Of a stretch of DNA of 64,000 nt, positions 18,283 through 26,844 are shown in pieces; the first letter of the stretch is position 1, and every line of letters starts with the position of its first letter. Position numbers and translations under genes: made by a program. The DNA is from CAWJNF01 sp963844235. Its GTDB lineage: Bacteria > Actinomycetota > Thermoleophilia > Gaiellales > Gaiellaceae. The stretch is from positions 310,001-374,000 of the forward strand of contig CAWJNF010000008.1 of the NCBI GenBank assembly GCA_963844235.1, written 5' to 3'. The notes beneath the pieces were generated by a model. It was given only the letters and a program-made list of their open reading frames with translations, searched no databases and was not told where the DNA came from.

Positions 18283-19180
18283 CGCGTGGGGCTGCCGCAG
18301 AACTCCGCACGGTTGGATTTCTAGCGCCCGGATCGGCAGCGTGTTTTCGAGCACCTTCGGCCTAGCCGCCGGCCCGGGGGCCCTCGGCGCCACGGTATGA
18401 CGGGACGACTTCACCGGAGTCAGCAGTGCGGCAGCCGGGAGACCTCCCCTAATGGCCCTGGCCCGAGTAGCAGTCAGGCACGCAGGGCCGCCGCCACCCG
18501 AAGCAAGCTCTCTCCATGGAAGGACGCCCTGACAGCCGACTGATTCGACTGCTATTTGGTGTTGACCTAGACCCGCGGGCGCGCGTGGTATCTCAGGAGC
18601 GGTGCTAATAGGTCGTCATGGCTGATGGGTGGACGAGCCTCGTCAAGCTCGGCCCGCCCTTGCCTGCCCCGTTCGGTGGCCCCAGGCGGTGGGGCGTGCT
18701 GCCCGCTAGCCCCGCAACCCACGTCACGCCGCCAAACGGCGCGGAGCTGAGAAGGGGGTGACGTCCCAGTGTCCGGGTGAAATGGTCCGGGCGCAGCTCC
18801 GCTTCGGTGTGATCCTAGGCTGCGATCACCTCCTCGGTGGAGGGCTCGGTCGTCTCGTTGGCGGTCGGGCTTCGTCGGAGCCGTTCGATCTCGGCGAGCG
18901 CCTTCGTGGTCATGACGACGCCGCGCCAGCGCGCGAGGAATCTCACCCCCGACCCGAGGTCGTATCAACGTCGAGAGGGAGAGTGTCAGCATCGACCCAA
19001 TGGTCGAAGCGGTGTCGTGGCCGCCCACGCGATCCTTGAAGTCGATCGCGACCGCACCCGCGTGCTCCTCGACCGCAGCAAGGACGAACTCGGAGCCGCC
19101 CCGATCGGACTACACACTGGGTTTCAGGTGTAAATAGCCAGGGTAACGCGGAGGACACCCACGAAACAAGGAGGACCGTT
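18283..19180. other. About 900 bp without a defensible gene
   Basis: The segment follows the transposase relic and contains copy C of repeat family 1. On the minus strand, from near 18953 to a stop near 18816, one frame gives a plausible tail 'VVMTTKALAEIERLRRSPTA', 'ETTEPSTEEVIAA', perhaps the end of a decayed gene. Nothing else could be supported. Confidence 0.4.
18544..18580 (+). repeat. Dispersed repeat family 1, copy C (inverted relative to A and B)
   Basis: GTGTTGACCTAGACCCGC at 18559-18576 is the reverse complement of the core of copies A (2846) and B (33681). The neighbouring motif CGACTGCTA also matches the second conserved block, with one extra base of spacing. Confidence 0.55.
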
Positions 19181-19345
19181 ATGGGCGAGAATATCGACCG
19201 AGCCACAGGTGCGATCAAGCAAGGCGCCGGGAAAGCAACCGGGGACAAATCTCTTCAGGCCGAGGGCAAGCGCGACGAGGCCAAGGGCAAAGCCAAAGGC
19301 GCCGTCGACAAAGCCAAAGACGCCGTCAAAGAACTCCAGCGATAG
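19181..19345 (+). CDS. CsbD-family stress protein
   Basis: An AAGGAGG six bases upstream fixes the ATG at 19181. The 54-residue product (MGENIDRATGAIKQGAGKAT..., ending 'AVDKAKDAVKELQR') is a standard CsbD-like protein: short, hydrophilic, rich in Lys, Ala and Gly, with repeating 'A-x-G-K-A-K-G' helical segments. CsbD proteins accumulate during general stress in many bacteria; the molecular role is unknown. The stop lies six bases before the start of a GlsB/YeaQ-type membrane protein, a common pairing that implies a small stress operon. Its clean reading frame contrasts with the decayed surroundings. Confidence 0.92.
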   Translation: MGENIDRATGAIKQGAGKATGDKSLQAEGKRDEAKGKAKGAVDKAKDAVKELQR

Positions 19346-19351
19346 TCGGCG

Positions 19352-19630
19352 ATGGGCATCATCGGCTGGGTCATCCTAGGAATTCTCGCGGGCCTGATCG
19401 CGAAGGCGATCCTGCCCGGTGACCAGCGCGGCGGCATCATCGTTACAACGATTATCGGTGTCCTTGGCGCCGTCATCGCAGGCTTCATCGCACAAGCAAT
19501 CGGTTTCGGCGACCCGATCGACGAATTCTTCGACTGGAGCACCTGGATCGCGGCGATCATCGGAGCCGTCGTCCTGCTCCTCATCTGGCAAGCAATCGCT
19601 GGACGAAGCGGCCGTAGCTCGAGCGCATGA
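19352..19630 (+). CDS. GlsB/YeaQ/YmgE-family stress-response membrane protein
   Basis: The 92-residue product is short and very hydrophobic: MGIIGWVILGILAGLIAKAI, then 'GGIIVTTIIGVLGAVIAGFI' and 'WIAAIIGAVVLLLIWQAIAG', giving three membrane helices with Gly-rich faces. This is the hallmark of the transglycosylase-associated/GlsB family linked to envelope and general stress. It directly follows csbD and is probably co-transcribed. The C-terminus extends with a short Ser/Arg tail. Confidence 0.9.
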   Translation: MGIIGWVILGILAGLIAKAILPGDQRGGIIVTTIIGVLGAVIAGFIAQAIGFGDPIDEFFDWSTWIAAIIGAVVLLLIWQAIAGRSGRSSSA

Positions 19631-19805
19631 ACACGGTGAAGAACCTCGACACACGCTCTGGTGCTCGGAGGTTGACCCCGGTGTCCCCTTAAAAGCAGTT
19701 ATTGCAAGCGAACCGTGCTAGTGAGTGCATCAGCTGTAACTCGGGCTCGTGGTCGCACGCACACGGAACCGTACGTGGCAAGACGGCGGAACTAAGGGGG
19801 CTCCG

Positions 19806-19988
19806 GTGACGCTGATTGCTGAGTCTGTCATCGATAACCTCGACGAAACCATTGTCCAGTTGCGAAAAGCTAAGAAATTGGTCTACAGAGGCGGGAACCT
19901 TGAAATTCTGAGTCGCATCGTGCTCGTCGATCTGGAACTCGGCATGGCGAAAGACCAACTCGTGGAGGTAATCCGGCGCGATGCATAG
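19806..19988 (+). CDS. Small protein of unknown function
   Basis: I prefer the GTG at 19806 because AAGGGGG lies six bases upstream; a longer start at 19749 adds 19 Arg/Thr-rich residues of doubtful quality. The 60-residue product (MTLIAESVIDNLDETIVQLRK..., 'ILSRIVLVDLELGMAKDQLV') is mostly helical and soluble. Its base composition is less GC-rich than the neighbours, suggesting transfer. It lies downstream of the stress pair on the same strand, but 175 bases separate them. No family is recognised. Confidence 0.55.
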   Translation: MTLIAESVIDNLDETIVQLRKAKKLVYRGGNLEILSRIVLVDLELGMAKDQLVEVIRRDA

Positions 19989-20096
19989 GGTCGGGTTGCG
20001 CGTCTGGCCGCCCGCGCCTTCGTGTACTACGGCCTAGATATTGAGACGGAGAGGGGCTCCTCGGCGCACCCGGCGACACTCACCAGCCGCCGCGTT

Positions 20097-20116
20097 GATG
20101 GAGCGAGATCGAGCGA
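20097..20116 (+). repeat. Short repeat family 2 (MERDRA start), copy 3
   Basis: GATGGAGCGAGATCGAGCGA contains an ATG opening 'MERDRA'. The same motif occurs at 7593-7617 and, inverted, at 1331-1355. In all three places the downstream frames diverge, so these are probably 5' scars of one lost gene family. Confidence 0.55.
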
Positions 20117-20276
20117 GAAAGAGCGGATCGTGCCGGACGCCGATGGTCTACCGGTCGTCTGCTCACCCAGACCGGCCGTGGCAAGGTCGCGCCGAGCCCG
20201 GCGGCTCGAGCTACCCGGCCTTTGGTTGGGCGCCCGACATCCGGATGCGCGAGTGCCACGATCGAAAAGGACCCCG

Positions 20277-20311
20277 CCCCCCGACCCGAGCCTTGTGTGC
20301 CGCGAAGTACG
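20277..20311. repeat. 35-bp repeat family 3, copy 1
   Basis: These 35 bases recur at 21795-21829 with one mismatch. On the minus strand both encode 'TSRHTRLGSGG'. Flanking sequence is unrelated. Confidence 0.7.
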
Positions 20312-20388
20312 ACGTTCCACGCGGACACGATTCTTGAAATTCGTATGTGAGAACCTATCACCTGGCCTCGACCAGCCCGTCGCCGTCT

Positions 20389-20428
20389 CTCGTGATCGAT
20401 TCATCCCGACTGCGGGATGCTGACCCCC
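20389..20428. repeat. 40-bp repeat family 4, copy 1, containing a near-palindrome
   Basis: The 40 bases match 25930-25969 except at three positions. The centre (20402-20419) is an 18-bp dyad, CATCCCGAC/TGCGGGATG in this copy and perfect in the other. Confidence 0.65.
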
Positions 20429-20526
20429 GAATCCGCGAACGATTCGTCCCGTTCGTGCTGGAGGTCTTCAGGGTGCGCGCGTCTGCACGGACCTTGGCCG
20501 CTGGCGCACACGTATGGCCTGTGCCG

Positions 20527-21189
20527 ATGGGGTACCGGCCACTCTGCGGAGGAAGCACGCGTCGCCGCGTACTTGCGCGTGCTCTCATCCTCGTCGTTGC
20601 GGTCCTTGTCGTCTCCTGCGGCGGCAAGGAGATAGCGGCGGAACGCCCGGCGGCGGCGACTGAGCCTGAGCCGTCGATACTGCCCTCGGCTGTTGGCGAG
20701 CCAAGCAATGTCTCTTCTAACCCGTCTTGGATTCGCTACGCGAACGAGGAGGCCGGCTACCGGGCCACATATCCGAGTCACTGGTATCGGGCAGAGGAGA
20801 CGCTGACCCCGGAGCTCCTCGACCCTGTCGAGGTTCTCGCCGTGGCGACGTATCCGCTACGACCGAGAGGTGACCGCTGCCTGCATCATCCCGTGAACGC
20901 TCTTGAGGACTTCGGGCGTGGTGATGCCTTCATCGCTCTCTACGAGCGCGCCCCTCTCTTCTCTCCGAGCGACTACCCCGAGCGACCCCGGCGCCTGAGC
21001 TTGTTGCTCGAAAACATCTCCGATAGTGGTCGCTTCTGTGTCCCCGATCCCGACCGACTCGACACCTGGGTTGCTTTCAGCGACGGCGACCGCGCTTTCT
21101 ATCTCCTCGTCGCGATCGGCAAGAGCGCCTCAGCCGAGACGCGGGCGCACGTCAACACCATTCTCGACAGCCTCCGGTTGAGCGGCTGA
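20527..21189 (+). CDS. Predicted lipoprotein of unknown function
   Basis: From the ATG at 20527 the product has 220 residues. An Arg-rich n-region, the hydrophobic core 'LARALILVVAVLVV' and the lipobox VVSC|GG near residue 32 indicate a lipid-anchored exported protein. After a Pro/Ser-rich linker, 'YANEEAGYRATYPSHWYRA' resembles the start of PsbP/DUF-type domains found in actinobacterial lipoproteins, followed by 'FIALYERAP' and a terminal 'THVNTILDSLRLSG'-like helix. Two later cysteines could pair. No strong ribosome binding site decides the start; upstream in-frame codons overlap repeat family 4. Role unknown. Confidence 0.7.
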   Translation: MGYRPLCGGSTRRRVLARALILVVAVLVVSCGGKEIAAERPAAATEPEPSILPSAVGEPSNVSSNPSWIRYANEEAGYRATYPSHWYRAEETLTPELLDPVEVLAVATYPLRPRGDRCLHHPVNALEDFGRGDAFIALYERAPLFSPSDYPERPRRLSLLLENISDSGRFCVPDPDRLDTWVAFSDGDRAFYLLVAIGKSASAETRAHVNTILDSLRLSG

Positions 21190-21954
21190 GTGCCTCCCTC
21201 GACGGCCGATCCTCGGTTGAGTTGAACGGGCGGCGTGAGACTGCGGCCCAGTCCCGGCGAATGCACGCCCGTCCCGACAGCAGGTTCCGCGCCGCCGGCT
21301 GTCGATTGTGGTTGTCGGACCTAATCGGCGCGGCTGGTCGTAGCAGGTGGTGGTGCAACGACCTAGGGCCCATGTCGTGTTCGCCTTGGTGCTCGCGTCG
21401 GTGGCTGGTGCCAGGCGGCTGGGTGCTGGTGGCGTGGGCGTCCTCTGGGGACGAGGTGTTCTTGACCGGTGGTGCCACGCCGAAGGCTCGGGTCATTGTG
21501 GCGTACCGGCTCGGCTAGGACCAGGCGCGACGGCTCACAGTCAAGGTTCCCGCCTTCTACGGGATCGCAGCCAGCTGAGCCCTGGGACTTACCGCCCGCG
21601 CGCTTAAGAGTTCCGTCCTGAACGTCGCGGAAGCAATACGAGTCGGGAAGGACTCGGAACGGCCGTGGTCGCCACCCATCACGGCGCGGCCGCACGCGCG
21701 GAAGTTACGAGAGACAGGTCACGCGTCCACGGCACTCCCGTTCCTCCGTCGCGCGCTTACGCGCTCGCTCTCCAGGGCGGGCCGGGAACCCCGGCCCCCC
21801 GACCCGAGCCTCGTGTGCCGCGAAGTACGCCCCCGACCTGAGGCTCGCGGCGACATCGCGAGGGGACCCTTCCCGCGCCAACCTATGAGCGAGGCGCCGG
21901 GCACTCCATACGGTCTAGGCCCTTCCGTGGCGCGGGCCGCGAAGTGTCCGGGGG
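21190..21954. other. About 765 bp without a gene; contains repeat family 3, copy 2
   Basis: The segment lies between the lipoprotein gene and the convergent antiporter gene. A copy of the 35-bp repeat sits at 21795-21829. I see no gene, RNA or clear terminator. Confidence 0.4.
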
Positions 21955-23478
21955 CTACGACGCGGCTGCGCGAGAACTGGTCGCCGCCCGGCCTAGGAGT
22001 CTGCGTGTGAGCGGCGATCCGGTCGCGCCGTGCAGCACGATCGAGACGATCACGGACACGATTACGGTCCAGAAGACGGTTATCTCGCTCTCGCCCGCAA
22101 GGGCGGCTGCGCCGGCAGCAATGGCTGCGTAGTAGAGCGACCCGATGCCCCGTACGCCGAACCAGGCGATAAAGGCGACCTGCCGGAGAGGAAGCTGCGA
22201 GCCGATGAAGGCAAGCATCACGCTGAGCGGACGGACGAGGAAGATCAGAAGAGGAGCGAGGAGCCAACCTGACCAGCCGGGATTCTCGAGCCCGGAGAGG
22301 GTGACGATGCTTCCGAGCAGCAGAATCGCGGCGAGCTCACCGAACTTCTCGACCACCTCGGCGCCGTCGTGGACGCGGACGTTCAACTCGTGGTCGCGCT
22401 CGTACCGGCGGAACGCGAGGCCGGCTGCGAACGCTGCAAGGAAGCCGTACGCGGACAGCGTCTCGGCCAGACCGTACACGAGCAGGACGGCAGCGACGGC
22501 AACCCACCCGTCGAAGGTCGGTGCTAGGAGCTTCCGCTCCCGGAGGCGGACGATCATGGCTGCCAGGACCCAGCCGACGGCGGCGCCGACGAGGAGCCCA
22601 ACCGCGATCGCATAGAGGAGATCCGCGATCACCCACTCACCCAGCCAGCCGGTGCCTCCACGCGAGGCGAGAAAGAGCCCCAGGAGCACGAACGGGAAGG
22701 CGAGTCCATCGTTCAGGCCCGCCTCTGCAGTGATCGCGAACTGCGGTTCTCTCTCGTCTTCCTCACCCGGGGGCCCGACCCCGATGTCGCCTGCTAGCAC
22801 GGGATCCGTCGGCGCCAGCGCGCCGCCGAGCACAATCGCCGCGGCGAGCGAGAGGCCCATGACGCCGACCCCGTAGACGGCGACGACGACGATTGTCAGG
22901 GGCATGACCAGTCCCAGCAGGCGCAGCACCGATCCCCAGCCGCGCCAACCCAGCGGCCTGTCGAGTTTCAGCCCGGCCGAGAAAAGTGCGATGGTCACAG
23001 CGACCTCGCTGAGGCGTTCGATGATCTCCGCGTCGTCCACCGGGTCGAGCCAGCGGACGTCGAGCGCCTGGATAACCACGGCCGCAACAAGGCCGAGGCC
23101 CAGATAGATCAGGCTTGCCGAGAAGGCACGCTCATGCTGATGGGAAAGGGCGCCGATCGCCGCGAACACCGCGATTCCAGCGAAGGCCAACCCGATCGCA
23201 TACCAGTCACCGAACTCGAACCCGGTACCGGCCGCGAGAACGAGCTGTCCGGCCGCCACCGAGAAATAGTAGGCAAACCGCGGTTCCAGCAGCGCGCCCG
23301 CCGGGACGCGGGTCGCTCGAGCGGATGCCGATGAGCCGCGTTCGGCTTGTCTGCCCCCGAGGCGCTGACGAAGTCGCCGCATTGTGGTTACTGCGCGATG
23401 CAGCCGCAACCAGCGAGCCTCCCTTTCGCCGCCGAGGAGGCGACTGGATCGGGCGTCAGAGGCCAATATTCGGCTCAT
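21955..23478 (-). CDS. CPA1-family Na+(K+)/H+ antiporter
   Basis: The 507-residue frame carries about 12 hydrophobic helices. Family motifs are clear: 'GGALAPTDPVLAGDI' (the TDP/antiporter motif), 'EAGLNDGLAFPFVL' with the conserved ion-binding Asn-Asp pair, and 'WFGVRGIGSLYYA' near the end. It would exchange monovalent cations for protons across the cytoplasmic membrane, serving pH or salt homeostasis. The first about 55 residues are Arg/Ser-rich and lack membrane character; translation may start internally at 23382 or later. No accessory domain follows helix 12. The intact frame suggests it is functional within the island. Confidence 0.85.
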   Translation of the reverse strand: MSRILASDARSSRLLGGEREARWLRLHRAVTTMRRLRQRLGGRQAERGSSASARATRVPAGALLEPRFAYYFSVAAGQLVLAAGTGFEFGDWYAIGLAFAGIAVFAAIGALSHQHERAFSASLIYLGLGLVAAVVIQALDVRWLDPVDDAEIIERLSEVAVTIALFSAGLKLDRPLGWRGWGSVLRLLGLVMPLTIVVVAVYGVGVMGLSLAAAIVLGGALAPTDPVLAGDIGVGPPGEEDEREPQFAITAEAGLNDGLAFPFVLLGLFLASRGGTGWLGEWVIADLLYAIAVGLLVGAAVGWVLAAMIVRLRERKLLAPTFDGWVAVAAVLLVYGLAETLSAYGFLAAFAAGLAFRRYERDHELNVRVHDGAEVVEKFGELAAILLLGSIVTLSGLENPGWSGWLLAPLLIFLVRPLSVMLAFIGSQLPLRQVAFIAWFGVRGIGSLYYAAIAAGAAALAGESEITVFWTVIVSVIVSIVLHGATGSPLTRRLLGRAATSSRAAAS

Positions 23479-23686
23479 CTACGCGCCGATTGCCTTCTCG
23501 TCGAGGTGGTCGACCGGCCTGGACAGGGCTGTGTCGGGCAAGGGACGGAGGGCACCGAGCGCGTCGAGCGCAACGGCGACGTGGACATCCTTGTGCGTGT
23601 TGGAAGCTGGCGTCTCGAGCGAGCGTCTGAAGAGAGCGGCGGTGGGTGTGAGCAGCGGTTGGCAGCGAGCCCGATCGCCGCAGGGA

Positions 23687-24134
23687 TTAGCCTAGGGCCG
23701 CGTCGGCCGCGTCCTCGAGTGCGTACTCGCCGTCGTGTGGCATAGCCGAGCCGGGGAGAGCCGTAAGGTGGCCGACCACGGCTGCTCGTCCGTTGGCGCT
23801 GGCGATGGCTTCGTAACGGTTTCGTGCGATGCCGAGAGCGGTGTCGAGCTGGGTGAGCTCCAGGACTCGCAGGACGGCGCTGGCCTGTGATCTGGACGAT
23901 CAGCTCGTGGCCTCGCGCCTCGAGAAGCTGGTGGGCGTTGATGAGAAGATGAACCACGGTCGAGTCCATGAACGTGGTCTGGGACAGGTCGATTACGAGC
24001 CCAGGCCGCTCGACTAAGGCTTGGTCGATCGCTGCCGAAAGCTCCTCGGCGGTCGAAAGATCGTGGTCGCCGAGCAGCTCGAGCACCGTGATGCCCGCCG
24101 CACTCAGGTCTATGCAGATCTCCGAGTCATACAT
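23687..24134 (-). CDS. STAS-domain protein (anti-sigma factor antagonist type), one frameshift
   Basis: An ATG at 24134 follows AGGGGGCTGAC. Residues 1-85 are a typical STAS domain: 'ITVLELLGDHDLSTAEELSA' and 'LVIDLSQTTFMDSTVVHLLI', where the serine in 'MDST' is the position phosphorylated by anti-sigma kinases. Near 23888 the frame must shift by one base to continue with 'LRVLELTQLDTALGIARNRY', 'VVGHLTALPGSAMP' and the natural stop at 23687. Total about 149 residues. In the cell such proteins bind and sequester an anti-sigma kinase and so release a stress sigma factor. No kinase or sigma gene is adjacent. The shift may be a sequencing error. Confidence 0.75.
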
Positions 24135-24526
24135 GTCAGCCCCCTTGCCTCCTCGCCACGAAACCGACGGTTTTGCAATCGGCCTGCCGCGCCTTGAGGT
24201 CCCGGTCCAGGGGATTGCGAGCAGCGGGCGTAGGCGCAAGCCCCCCGTCCCTGCTCCGAAGATCGTCGGTGACGACGACGCCCCGCGCACGTCGCTCCCG
24301 GCCAGGGGAACGGGGCGATGAACCCGAACTCTCGCTTCTGCCTCATTGCGACAGCGACGGTGCTCGAGCTCCCGATCGGGAGCTCGCGCGGCGTCGGTCA
24401 TCGCACGCCACCGAAACGCAGGCCGAGCGGCGCCGGCCGTTAACCGTGAGAGTTACCGCTGTAACGGTCTTGCTCACGCATCTTGTGTGCGGACGTTAAA
24501 CCCCCCGCACTAACCGAGGAGGACCC

Positions 24527-24751
24527 ATGCCCCTCATCAACGTCAAGGTCATCGAGGGCGTCTTCACGCCCGAGCAGAAGACCCAGATCGCCGAACGGCT
24601 CACCGACGCGTTGGTCAGCGTCGAGGGCGAGAACATGCGCGGCGTCACCTGGTGCGTAATCGACGAAGTCAACAGCGGCGCCTGGGCGATCGGCGGCCAG
24701 TGCCTGACCACTGAGGGCGTCCACGCGCTGGCCGCCGGCCAGCCCGCCTGA
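24527..24751 (+). CDS. Tautomerase-family (4-oxalocrotonate tautomerase-like) protein
   Basis: GAGGAGGACCC precedes the ATG at 24527. The 74-residue product begins M-PLINVKVIEGVFTPEQK; after Met removal Pro1 would be the catalytic base, the defining feature of the tautomerase superfamily. The beta-alpha-beta pattern continues with 'IAERLTDALVSVEGENMRGV' and 'WCVIDEVNSGAWAIGGQ'. The size equals the short 4-OT subunit class that forms hexamers or trimers. A conserved Arg position equivalent to Arg11 of 4-OT is not obvious, so the substrate is unclear. Confidence 0.85.
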   Translation: MPLINVKVIEGVFTPEQKTQIAERLTDALVSVEGENMRGVTWCVIDEVNSGAWAIGGQCLTTEGVHALAAGQPA

Positions 24752-24779
24752 CTTGCGGACCATAAACGCCCGCGCCAAA

Positions 24780-24800
24780 CCAGGAGGACCTATGCGAGCG
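24780..24800 (+). other. Strong ribosome binding site followed by a three-codon reading frame
   Basis: Shortly after the tautomerase gene, CAGGAGGACCT leads into ATGCGAGCGTAA, encoding only Met-Arg-Ala. The leader resembles that of the tautomerase gene (GAGGAGGACCC ATG). It is probably the 5' stub of a gene cut off by a rearrangement rather than a functional minigene. Confidence 0.4.
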
Positions 24801-24867
24801 TAAACGTCAGCCGGGAACCGTGGCCGGACCAGAGCTCACGAGCAGCACCGGCTCGCCTGCTGCGGTC

Positions 24868-24906
24868 CTACGCCGTTGACATTCTCCAGTTCTACGCCGT
24901 TGACAT
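24868..24906. repeat. Two copies of a 15-bp direct repeat
   Basis: CTACGCCGTTGACAT occurs at 24868-24882 and 24892-24906, 24 bases apart. Multiple short subterminal repeats of this sort can occur at ends of some insertion sequences, but no transposase was recognised next to it. Confidence 0.5.
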
Positions 24907-25336
24907 CTACGCGCGCCGAGACGGACCGGGGGACGAGTGCCGAGGTCCATGCAACCAGCAGCGACGGGGACCTTGCCCGAGATGCTCGCACAGGTGACAA
25001 GCGAGCATCTCGGCCCGCGCCCCCGCCGCGGCTGAGGCTCCTCCTCCTCCACCAGGCTCACGACCGCGTGGCCGGCTATTGCGAGGCGACGCCTGCCGGG
25101 GATTGGCGGGTGCCGCGCCGCCCGGCCCGGCCCTGCGGCGACCGGGCACGGGTGACGCGAACGCCGGTGGCCGCTGTTCGCGGAGCGGCCTCGGCAGCCG
25201 GCGCCCCGAGGGTCGGGACGCGCCACCGAGTGTACGGCGACGCCGGTCGCATACCCGGCCACCGAGGGTCTTTCGTCTCGGTGGACAGCTATTGGCCCGG
25301 GCCGCCGGAATCGCTCGGGGCGCCATCGACGTGGCG

Positions 25337-25629
25337 CTACGGGCCGTGTCTGGCGGAATCGCCGGGGTCGTCGTCGCGAACCTCGTGCTCGGCCTCGACG
25401 GCGAGCTCGTCGAGGCGGAGGTTCGCGGCGTCGAGCTCGTCGACGAGACCGTAGTACGCGTCCCGCTCGGCCTCGGCGAGGACGAGCTCGACCTGGGCGG
25501 CCGGGTTGTTCTCGAGCGCCAGGCGGCGGCGCTCCTTCGCGCGCGAACCCGCCGCGTGCGGGCCTGCTGTTCTCGCACGATGTCGGCGATCGGCTCGGGC
25601 AGCCCGGGCGGGAGCTCGTCGTCGCTCAC
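25337..25629 (-). pseudogene. Acidic helical protein downstream of the zinc-finger gene, frameshifted
   Basis: A GTG at 25629 overlaps the previous gene's stop (GTGA). The protein starts MSDDELPPGLPEPIADIVRE, and after a shift near 25550 continues 'SRAKERRRLALENNPAAQVE', 'AYYGLVDELDAANLRLDELA' to the stop at 25337. Joined it is about 97 residues, mostly amphipathic helix with an acidic C-terminus. The overlap shows it belongs to an operon with the zinc-finger protein. Unknown function. Confidence 0.5.
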
Positions 25630-25892
25630 GCCTCGTCGTCCGTCCAGATCGGGGTGTAGCTGACCGGCTGCCCGCCGTTGATGCTGACGGCGAGCCAGCC
25701 CGGCGCGGGGCCTTCCTCGAGCACCTGGCGGGCCTCGCGCAGCTCGGCCGCGGCCTCGGCGAGGAGCTCCCGCTCGAAGCTGGCGCGGAGCGGCCGGTGA
25801 CCGGCCTGGCCGCCGTGGGGCAGTGCGTGCTCGGGGACGCCCGCCTTGCGGCGCCTGTAAGCGGCCTGGCGGCAGGCGCCGTCGCAGAACAC
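25626..25892 (-). CDS. Small protein with partial zinc-finger ('CDGACRQAAYRRRK')
   Basis: From a GTG at 25892 the 88-residue product opens MFCDGACRQAAYRRRKAGVP. This resembles the second half of small zinc-finger proteins in which an N-terminal CxxC pairs with 'FCxxxCRxAAYRRR'. The frame is open further upstream but the expected first CxxC is missing ('YSDHNGGG' stands in its place), so the metal site is probably incomplete. The rest is helical ('ELLAEAAAELREARQVLEE') and ends 'VSYTPIWTDDEA'. The upstream frame runs through the palindromic repeat at 25930-25969, suggesting a rearrangement replaced the true start. Confidence 0.55.
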   Translation of the reverse strand: MFCDGACRQAAYRRRKAGVPEHALPHGGQAGHRPLRASFERELLAEAAAELREARQVLEEGPAPGWLAVSINGGQPVSYTPIWTDDEA

Positions 25893-25929
25893 CTTCGAGC
25901 GCCGGCCGCCGCCGTTGTGGTCGCTGTAC

Positions 25930-25969
25930 CTCGTGAGCGATTCATCCCGACGTCGGGATGCTGACCCCC
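25930..25969. repeat. 40-bp repeat family 4, copy 2, with a perfect 18-bp palindrome
   Basis: CATCCCGACGTCGGGATG at 25943-25960 is identical to its reverse complement. The surrounding 40 bases match 20389-20428 at 37 positions. It sits upstream of the zinc-finger operon, where it could be an operator or a recombination site. Confidence 0.65.
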
Positions 25970-26844
25970 CTGCCCCCCGACCGAGCTCGTGCGAATATCG
26001 CGTCGGGGAGGCTCAGCCGTCCCCGCAAGGCCGAAGGCGCTGGCGGTTACCTGCGGCCGGGCTGTGCTCGGGACGGTTTCATTGGCTACGCTGATGATCT
26101 GCGGTCTTCTTGGGGGCCGCCGGGGTGCCGGACCTCTTCCGGGCGGCTCTACCGGGGAAACCGACACGGCTCCGAGCGGCCCCCACCGTTACCTTCTCAC
26201 GAATTAGCGACAATCGCCGCGCGCAATGGCGCGGCTCGGAGCCGCCCGTTCCGTGTGTGGGCGAGTGCTCCTGGTGGTCAGAGGAGACGAGCGTTCGGAT
26301 CGTTCGAGCGAAGGCAGGCGATTCGGAAAGCAAGCATCGCTAAACGGGCGCTCCACGGGCTCGTCGGGTGCGAGCCATACGCTCGTTCGTCTCGCGAGGC
26401 TGTCACCGGAGCAAATGGGCACAGAGCACGCGCAACCTGCGCCGAACCCCCACGCGGAAAGAAAAACAGCCCCGACACGACCCGACCGCTCAAGCGCGGC
26501 AGCAACGGTCTGCCCATGCCCCCCACCCACGAGTCTCCACGCCTGCCGGCCACCGCCAACCCTTCAGCTCCACCTGCCTCTGCTCTCACAGCGTTCTCCT
26601 CCTCCTAGTCGAGGCCGGGCGCGGGGGCCGCCACGCCTCGGAAAAAAGCCTCGAGGCGCGGTGGCGACGCCGCCCGGAGGATTCGCGAGCCTATGTGATT
26701 CCACGTCGCCGAGCAACCCGGCACTGGCCTCGCATCACCGAAAGAGCCATCCAGGCACGTAGGGACTCAGGCGTACCTTCCTCGTGCCAGTCTCGCCGCG
26801 TGGTTCAAGCTCGCGAGTGAAGGGGGGCCTGCGGCGGGGCCGCC
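25970..26844. other. About 875 bp without a recognisable gene
   Basis: Frames here are Arg/Pro/Ser-rich high-GC shadows. A short segment near 26787-26815 resembles 28201-28230: both contain GTGGTTCAAGCTnGC and can be read as '(P)WFKLAS', pointing to remnants of a shared gene. Nothing more could be supported. Confidence 0.35.

Noticed and set aside
24868..24906. TTGACAT as a promoter -35 element in tandem
   Set aside because: No matching -10 hexamer at correct spacing and no gene directly downstream; the motif belongs to a 15-bp direct repeat.
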